From: Vreelandella olivaria
GTDB taxonomy: Bacteria; Pseudomonadota; Gammaproteobacteria; Pseudomonadales; Halomonadaceae
Direction: 5' to 3'
DNA length: 64,000 bases
Assembly (NCBI GenBank): GCA_004295565.1
Contig: AP019416.1
Coordinates: forward strand, 4,464,001 to 4,528,000
Shown one piece after another: positions 59,089 to 64,000 of the stretch (the stretch's first letter is position 1; the number at the start of each line of letters is the position of its first letter). The notes beneath the pieces were generated by a model, which was not told where the DNA came from, made no database searches, and worked only from the letters and a program-made list of their open reading frames with translations. Both the position numbers and the translations under genes were made by a program.

Positions 59089-60134
59089 TTATGATTGTGG
59101 CACTAAGGATGCCACGCTCTCTTGTAGCAGCTTCTTCAAGCTGTTGGTGGAAGTACTCGAGCGCCGCTTGCGCATCGACCCCACGCTCACTCACGTTCTC
59201 AGACCAGTTGTCAACGAGGTCACTACTGATACCACGCAGCGTCTCAAGGTCTTCGTCGCCAAGCGCTGTAAAGGTATGGCCCTGCTCTTTGGCGAACTCG
59301 ACACCCCGCTCATCGGATACATCCATCATGTAGCCAAACAGTCGCGACAGGCGCTCACCCGAGACGTCTTCCACAGCGGCACGATCCTCTGCTGACATCT
59401 CATCCCAGATACTCGGATTAACCACGATGGTGAAGCTGCCTCGATAGAAGCCCCATCCACCGTCAACGTATAGGGAAATACCTCGGCTACCCGAAAGCTT
59501 CTAAGGCCTTCCGGCACCAGCATAGCGCCATCAATAACGCCCTGAGAGCCAGCTTCATAGACCCCGGTTGGCGGCAAAGCCACGCCGGTCAGATTAAGGG
59601 CATTAGAGAGATCTCCCATCACCCCGCCGCCGACGCGAATGCGCTCGCTTTCTAGATCTGCAAGGGACTGATACTGCTCACGGCTAAAAATCCATCCAGG
59701 ATATGCACCCCCGCAGCCACCACATCAACGCCGCGGTGCTCATCAGCTTGGGCTAAGTGCTCCTGGTGAGTATGCCAATAAGCCGCAGAGGCGTTCTCCG
59801 AGGAGAAGTCTTCGAAGGTAGGGAACTCAGGTAACTGAGTGGCCAGAAAGCGCCCAGCGTTATAGCCATGAAACACCCAGGTAGCGTCTGCGATACCATC
59901 GGCGACCATCTCCATCTGGGAGGCGGGAGGCCCGAGGTCATGCACAACGTCAACGGTCACGCGGCCATCAGTGGCCTCTTCAATCCACGCTTTCCACGTT
60001 GGCCATACCATGGTGTTGATGCCGTGATTAGGGCCAGCCCAGGTACTCACGGTGATTGTCGTTTGTGCCAAGGTGGAAGTACTGAGCGTTGCAGCGGCAA
60101 TAGCGCCGATCATCAGGTTTGTTGTTTTATTCAC
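59089..60134 (-). CDS. TRAP transporter solute-binding protein, DctP type (two to three frameshifts)
   Basis: Periplasmic binding protein with a signal peptide of about 23 residues (MNKTTNLMIGAIAAATLSTS then TLA before QTTITVST). Core features: ISTWAGPNHG-like VSTWAGPNHGINTM, RGVDVVAAGVHILDGFFSREQYQS after repair and RIRVGGG. Bases are missing at 59696-59700 and 59451-59454 (VDGGFYRGSFTIVVNPSIWDEM). The ORF as read runs into dctQ. Another frame ends LQESVASLVPQS at TAA 59089-59091, 28 bases before dctQ, so a third indel near 59135 is probable. A TACTTAAGTA palindrome lies 146 bases upstream. Confidence 0.85.
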
Positions 60135-60490
60135 TTTTCTTTCCTCTGGTCGTCACGAACTGAGAGCACAAAACGTGACACTCTATTATTATAATAAAAA
60201 AATATTCGAATCACGTTCATGATCACAATGCCTCCAGATACGTGAATCATGCAACGATCGATCGACCAATAAACACTAATACTTAAGTAGCATAATAAGA
60301 AATATGCAACCATTACAGATAGTTAATAAAAACAAAATCTCCACTGAAGAATTAATAATGACGAAAGAGGATAATTTACAGACCGAAATTACGTTACATA
60401 AATCTTATCATTACCGACACCGCTGACACGTTATTGACATAATGTGGCCTATCTTCGGTCAGCTTGGCTCAACTTTCCTGCGTCAAACCG
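60135..60490. other. AT-rich gap between dctP and the MarR gene
   Basis: No gene is supported. It contains the dctP promoter and a TACTTAAGTA palindrome at 60280-60289. The region is much lower in GC than the genes, as usual for promoters here. Confidence 0.45.
60280..60289. promoter_or_regulatory. TACTTAAGTA palindrome upstream of dctP
   Basis: A perfect 10-bp palindrome, matched by ATACTTAAGTAT at 61279-61290 upstream of the MBL gene. AT-rich palindromes of this kind are typical MarR-family targets, and a MarR gene lies between the two sites. Confidence 0.55.
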
Positions 60491-60979
60491 CTAGCCAATT
60501 CTCTCCAGTTGCCGTTCAAGCTTGCGCATGGTATTGAGCAAATCACGATATTCACTAACGCTCAGGGTCGACACCAGGCCGGCTTCCCACGCCTGAGCTT
60601 CGGGCACTAGCTTATTGAGTAGCGTTTGCCCGGCGTCTGTCAGCTGTAAGTCATGCTGCCGCTGATCCTGCTGTGAGGGCGTGCGGCTTATCAGTCCACG
60701 CTCTTCCAGCGACTGAATAGCGCGAGACACGCGAGCCTTATCCATATTGGTGTAGGCACACACCTTCTTAGCGGTTAAATCATCACAGTGGCTGAGCCAG
60801 GCAAGCACGCGCCACTGAGCAATATTGAGTTCATAAGACTCGGCATAAAGCTTCTCTAACGCCTGGCTGATGCGGTCAGCCAAACGGTTAAGCTGATAGG
60901 GTAAAAATTGGTTGAGATCCAGCTCCGCCCTGGCTGAAGACTCCAGAGATGTATCGCCGCCGACTTTATCCATCGTCAT
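60491..60979 (-). CDS. MarR-family transcriptional regulator
   Basis: A 162-residue winged-helix regulator, intact. The pattern ELNIAQWRVLAWLSHCDDLTAKKVCAYTNMDKARVSRAIQSLEERGLISRTPSQQDQRQHDLQLTDAG is the MarR DNA-binding domain (residues about 50-115), including the wing RxxxxxDxR-like DQRQHD. It lies between the TRAP operon (same strand) and the MBL/monooxygenase genes (opposite strand). It probably represses them until an aromatic ligand binds; matching palindromes occur upstream of both units. Confidence 0.9.
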   Translation of the reverse strand: MTMDKVGGDTSLESSARAELDLNQFLPYQLNRLADRISQALEKLYAESYELNIAQWRVLAWLSHCDDLTAKKVCAYTNMDKARVSRAIQSLEERGLISRTPSQQDQRQHDLQLTDAGQTLLNKLVPEAQAWEAGLVSTLSVSEYRDLLNTMRKLERQLERIG

Positions 60980-61278
60980 TCTGTTTCTCCTAGAGCCGCC
61001 ATTTATCTGGGGTGGTAATGAAAAATCAGCACGATAGCTGGGAATGTGGGCACCAGCAACGCGCCTATCGTACTGACCACATCATACTGACCACCTAGCG
61101 CAAGAGAGGCACCCTCGCGCCATCCAATAACGCTCTTAGCTTCCCCAATAACACCTCGCCACTTACTCCTACTCAACATATAAGGGCGCCATCAGGCGTA
61201 GTTTCATCCTATCAGAACAAGGTGAAACAGTGCCGACAGGTACTCTCCCTTGCAACCAATTTATCGATTTTGATTATT

Positions 61279-61290
61279 ATACTTAAGTAT
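61279..61290. promoter_or_regulatory. ATACTTAAGTAT palindrome upstream of the MBL gene
   Basis: A perfect 12-bp palindrome sharing its inner 10 bases with the one upstream of dctP. It lies 166 bases before the MBL start and about 300 bases from the MarR start. Confidence 0.55.
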
Positions 61291-61370
61291 ATATTTGCAA
61301 TAAAAATCTGATTTATTGGGAATTATTGCTAATACCGCGCAGGAATAAGACTGCCTTATTTGCAGATTAC

Positions 61371-61400
61371 TGGACATTTAGTTTCACTAGAAACTATACT
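61371..61400 (+). promoter_or_regulatory. Putative promoter of the MBL/monooxygenase unit with overlapping palindrome
   Basis: TGGACA-18 bp-TATACT, with TAGTTTC/GAAACTA arms (61379-61385 and 61390-61396) between and over the boxes. A repressor bound here would block RNA polymerase. It starts about 57 bases before the MBL ATG. Confidence 0.55.
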
Positions 61401-61456
61401 CCTGGCATACAACAATCCAATAACACCTGAACCACCTTGATAGCACCGGAGATATC

Positions 61457-62425
61457 ATGAGCAAGAAATTCGCGTCCCATGCCGACACCCAAGAGAAGCA
61501 GATCAGCTTCACCAAGCTGGCAGAGGGGCTCTATGCTTACACGGCTGAAGGCGACCCCAATACGGGCATAGTGATTGGCGACGACAGCGTAATGGTCATC
61601 GATACCCAGGCAACGCCCGTCATGGCTCAGGATGTCATCCGCCGTATCCGCGAGGTAACCGATCTACCGATTAAGCATGTGGTATTGACCCACTACCATG
61701 CCGTGCGTGTTTTAGGGGCTTCCGCCTACGCTGCAGAGAATATCTACGCTAGCCAGAACACCTACGACTTGATTGTCGAGCGTGGCCAGCAAGACTATGA
61801 ATCTGAAGTCGGCCGTTTCCCTCGCCTGTTCAAGGGAGTGGACTCTGTGCCAGGACTAACCTGGCCCAACATTGTCTTCCAGGAAAAGCTAACGGTTTAC
61901 ATGGGTGAGCGGGAAGTACAGATCATTCACCTGGGTCGCGGGCATACCAAGGGCGATACCATCGTCTGGTTGCCGAAGGAACAAGTCATGTTTTCCGGTG
62001 ACCTCGTTGAGTATGGCGCCACCCCTTACACCGGTGACGCTTATCACGAGGACTGGCCTTCCACGCTGGATCGCCTGCAGTCCATGCAGCCCCAAAAGCT
62101 GGTGCCTGGCCGCGGTGATGCACTGCAAACTGTTGAGCAGTGCCAGGAAGCCATTCAGGGCACCCGCGACTTCCTAAATGATATGTATGGAAGCGTCAAA
62201 GCGGGCAAAGCGGCGGGCAAGTCTCTCTCTGAGTGTTACGCCGAGACCTACGCGGTACTAAAGCCAAAGTATGGTCACTGGGTCATCTTCGATCACTGTG
62301 TGCCTTTCGATATCACTCGCTGCTACGACGAAGCTGGCGGCGAATACCCGGATCCCCGCATCTGGACGGCAGAGCGCGATACCGCTATGTGGCACTCGCT
62401 ACAGGACGCCGTCGAAAATCAGTAA
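61457..62425 (+). CDS. MBL-fold metallo-hydrolase-like protein with degenerate metal site
   Basis: Metallo-beta-lactamase-fold protein of 322 residues, intact, with GGAG eight to ten bases before the ATG. The usual HxHxDH motif reads H79-Y-H81-A-V83-R84, so the second-metal Asp and His are Val and Arg. His163 (GRGHTKGD) and Asp182 (FSGDLV) are kept, but the later His of PGHG is Arg219 (VPGRGD). A single-metal hydrolase or oxygenase-like role is possible. It is followed by an aromatic FAD monooxygenase gene 74 nt on, so it likely acts on a ring product. The function is not known to me. Confidence 0.85.
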   Translation: MSKKFASHADTQEKQISFTKLAEGLYAYTAEGDPNTGIVIGDDSVMVIDTQATPVMAQDVIRRIREVTDLPIKHVVLTHYHAVRVLGASAYAAENIYASQNTYDLIVERGQQDYESEVGRFPRLFKGVDSVPGLTWPNIVFQEKLTVYMGEREVQIIHLGRGHTKGDTIVWLPKEQVMFSGDLVEYGATPYTGDAYHEDWPSTLDRLQSMQPQKLVPGRGDALQTVEQCQEAIQGTRDFLNDMYGSVKAGKAAGKSLSECYAETYAVLKPKYGHWVIFDHCVPFDITRCYDEAGGEYPDPRIWTAERDTAMWHSLQDAVENQ

Positions 62426-62499
62426 GTGTCACCAGTGACAACCACTGATCATGCCCAGCAGTCGGGTGTAACGCACCCGACGCTGTAGGGGAGCTATAG

Positions 62500-64000
62500 A
62501 TGCCAACAACCTATAAAAATCCTGTCTATCCTTACCGGCGCCCACCTGAGCTCGATGTTCAAGACGTTCGCCACTATCCGGTAGTGATTGTCGGCGCCGG
62601 ACCCAGCGGCCTCGCTGCCGCCATCGATTTGGCTCAGCAAGGCGTTAATTCGCTTGTCCTGGACGATAACAACACCGTTAGCGTGGGGTCGCGGGCGCTG
62701 TGCTTTGCCAAGCGCTCGCTGGAAATTATCGATCGCCTGGGTTGCGTTGAGCCGATGCTTGAAAAAGGCGTCACCTGGCAGCGTGGTCGCGTTTTCTTCC
62801 AGGATCGTGAGGTCTACGGCTTCAATCTGCTGCCGGAAGATGGCCACCGCATTCCCGCCTTTATTAACTTACAGCAGTATTACTTTGAAGAGTTTCTGGT
62901 CAACCGCACCCACGACTTTCCAGAGCAAATTGACCTTCGTTGGCAACATAAGGTCACCGATGTCGATGCTCAGCCTGACAGCACCACCATCAAGGTCTCT
63001 ACTCAAGACGGTGACTACCAACTGACCTGTGACTACCTCCTCGTTGCTGATGGCGCCAACAGCCAGATCCGCGACATGCTGGGCCTTGAGTGCAAAGGTC
63101 AGGTATTTCAGGACAGATTCCTGATTGCTGATGTGGTAATGAAGGCAGACTTCCCAACCGAGCGCTGGTTCTGGTTTGATCCCCCTTTCCACCCCAACCA
63201 GTCAGTGCTGCTGCACAAAGAGCCGGACAATGTGTGGCGTATCGACTTTCAATTAGGCTGTGATGCCGACCCGGAAGAAGAGAAGAAAGAAGAGAACATT
63301 CGGCCACGCGTGCAGGCAATGCTGGGCAAAGACGTGGAGTTTGAGCTTGAATGGGCCAGTGTCTACACTTTCCGCTGCCGCAAGATGGATAATTTCATTC
63401 ATAACAGCGTGATATTTATGGGCGACGCGGCGCATCAGGTATCGCCCTTTGGTGCCAGAGGGCCAACGGAGCCCTACAGGGTGTGGATAACTTAGTGTGG
63501 AAACTGGCTCGGGTTCTCAAACAGCAGGCACCCAAAGCGCTTTTATCCACCTATAACACTGAGCGCCAATGTGGCGCGGCAGAAAACATTCTTAACTCGA
63601 CCCGCGCCACTGATTTTATTACCCCGAAGAGCCATATCAGCCAGGTGTTCCGCGATGTGACGCTGGAGCTGGCTGAGCAATATGCCTTTGCGCGCAGTTT
63701 GGTCAACAGTGGTCGCCTCTCCATGCCGTGCCGCTATGACACCTCACCGCTCAATACGCCCGATGTTAATGGTGGCCCGAGCGAACTGCGCCCCGGCAGC
63801 CCGGCCAAGGACGCTCCCATTCGATTGAGAGAAGAGAACGCCTGGCTACTCAATCAATTTGGCGATGGCTTTGTACTGTTACTGGAAGGCCGTATGGGTG
63901 GTGTGCACGCCGACACGCTTGCCGCGCCGTTTAAAGCGCTATTAGGCCGTTGCACTGATTTAAGCATGGTGGTCGTAGGCCCTGCGCCGGATGTGCTTAG
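62500..64000 (+). CDS. FAD-dependent aromatic-ring monooxygenase (one frameshift, cut by window edge)
   Basis: Class A flavoprotein hydroxylase related to MhpA/PobA-like enzymes. The FAD GxGxxG motif is VVIVGAGPSGLAAAIDLAQQG (residues about 28-48), the DG motif is LLVADGANSQIRDMLG, and the GD motif is FMGDAAHQVSPFGARG. One G is missing at 63460-63462; restored, the chain reads GARGANGALQGVDNLVWKLARVL and continues open to the window end (VVVGPAPDVL). The last residues belong to the C-terminal thioredoxin-like domain. The substrate is probably a phenolic acid. It follows the MBL gene and likely shares its promoter. The ATG has GGGGAGC seven bases upstream. Confidence 0.88.

Larger units (their letters stand above)
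60980..61456. promoter_or_regulatory. Divergent control region MarR / MBL gene
   Basis: These 477 bases hold ATACTTAAGTAT at 61279-61290, and a promoter for the MBL gene made of TGGACA (61371-61376), an 18-base spacer and TATACT (61395-61400). A perfect palindrome TAGTTTC-ACTA-GAAACTA (61379-61396) fills the spacer and touches the -10 box. No small gene was seen in the rest. Confidence 0.6.

Overview
The window looks like chromosomal DNA of a moderately halophilic gammaproteobacterium of the Halomonadaceae (Halomonas/Chromohalobacter type). The evidence is the GC-rich coding sequence, a complete glycine betaine catabolic locus arranged as in Pseudomonas gbd regions, several compatible-solute and TRAP transporters, and a paa cluster. 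This assignment rests on gene content only. No tRNA, rRNA, CRISPR array, transposase or phage gene was seen.

Layout. (1) 1-7.5 kb: sarcosine oxidase (soxB-D-A, minus), glyA, and the divergent betaine demethylase pair gbcB/gbcA. (2) 7.6-15 kb: a TetR-type regulator, a second DgcA-like demethylase and a PotABCD-type ABC importer, probably a module for another N-methylated compound. (3) 15.3-21.2 kb: NAD-linked formate dehydrogenase (fdsA and a fused FdsG-FdsB) and glutathione-independent formaldehyde dehydrogenase. (4) 21.4-26 kb: BCCT, SSS and EamA transporters. (5) 26-35.4 kb: etfB-etfA-dgcB-dgcA, a conserved partner protein, a dipeptidase and the regulator gbdR. (6) 35.9-40.2 kb: an IclR regulator, FAD amine oxidase and NhaC-type antiporter operon, and a flavin reductase-like protein. 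(7) 40.4-45.3 kb: ovoA, a NYN-domain protein, gdhA, rnk. (8) 45.8-57 kb: phenylacetate degradation (paaX, paaY, paaG-I-K, paaABCDEZ). (9) 57.2-64 kb: a TRAP transporter, a MarR regulator, an MBL-fold protein and an FAD monooxygenase cut by the right edge.

How it works together. Betaine is demethylated to dimethylglycine (GbcAB), sarcosine (DgcAB with EtfAB), glycine (SoxBDAG) and serine (GlyA). The formaldehyde released is oxidised to formate (FdhA) and then CO2 (Fds), returning NADH. Phenylacetate is activated (PaaK), epoxidised (PaaABCE, with PaaD), isomerised (PaaG) and ring-opened (PaaZ).

Two points dominate interpretation. First, about fifty frameshifts interrupt otherwise well-conserved genes, and most are one base short in a homopolymer. 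This is the signature of uncorrected sequencing error, so I annotate these genes as single loci with the suspected indel. Second, paaF, paaH and paaJ, the three beta-oxidation-like steps of the phenylacetate pathway, are each reduced to a short remnant at its expected operon slot, while their neighbours are kept.
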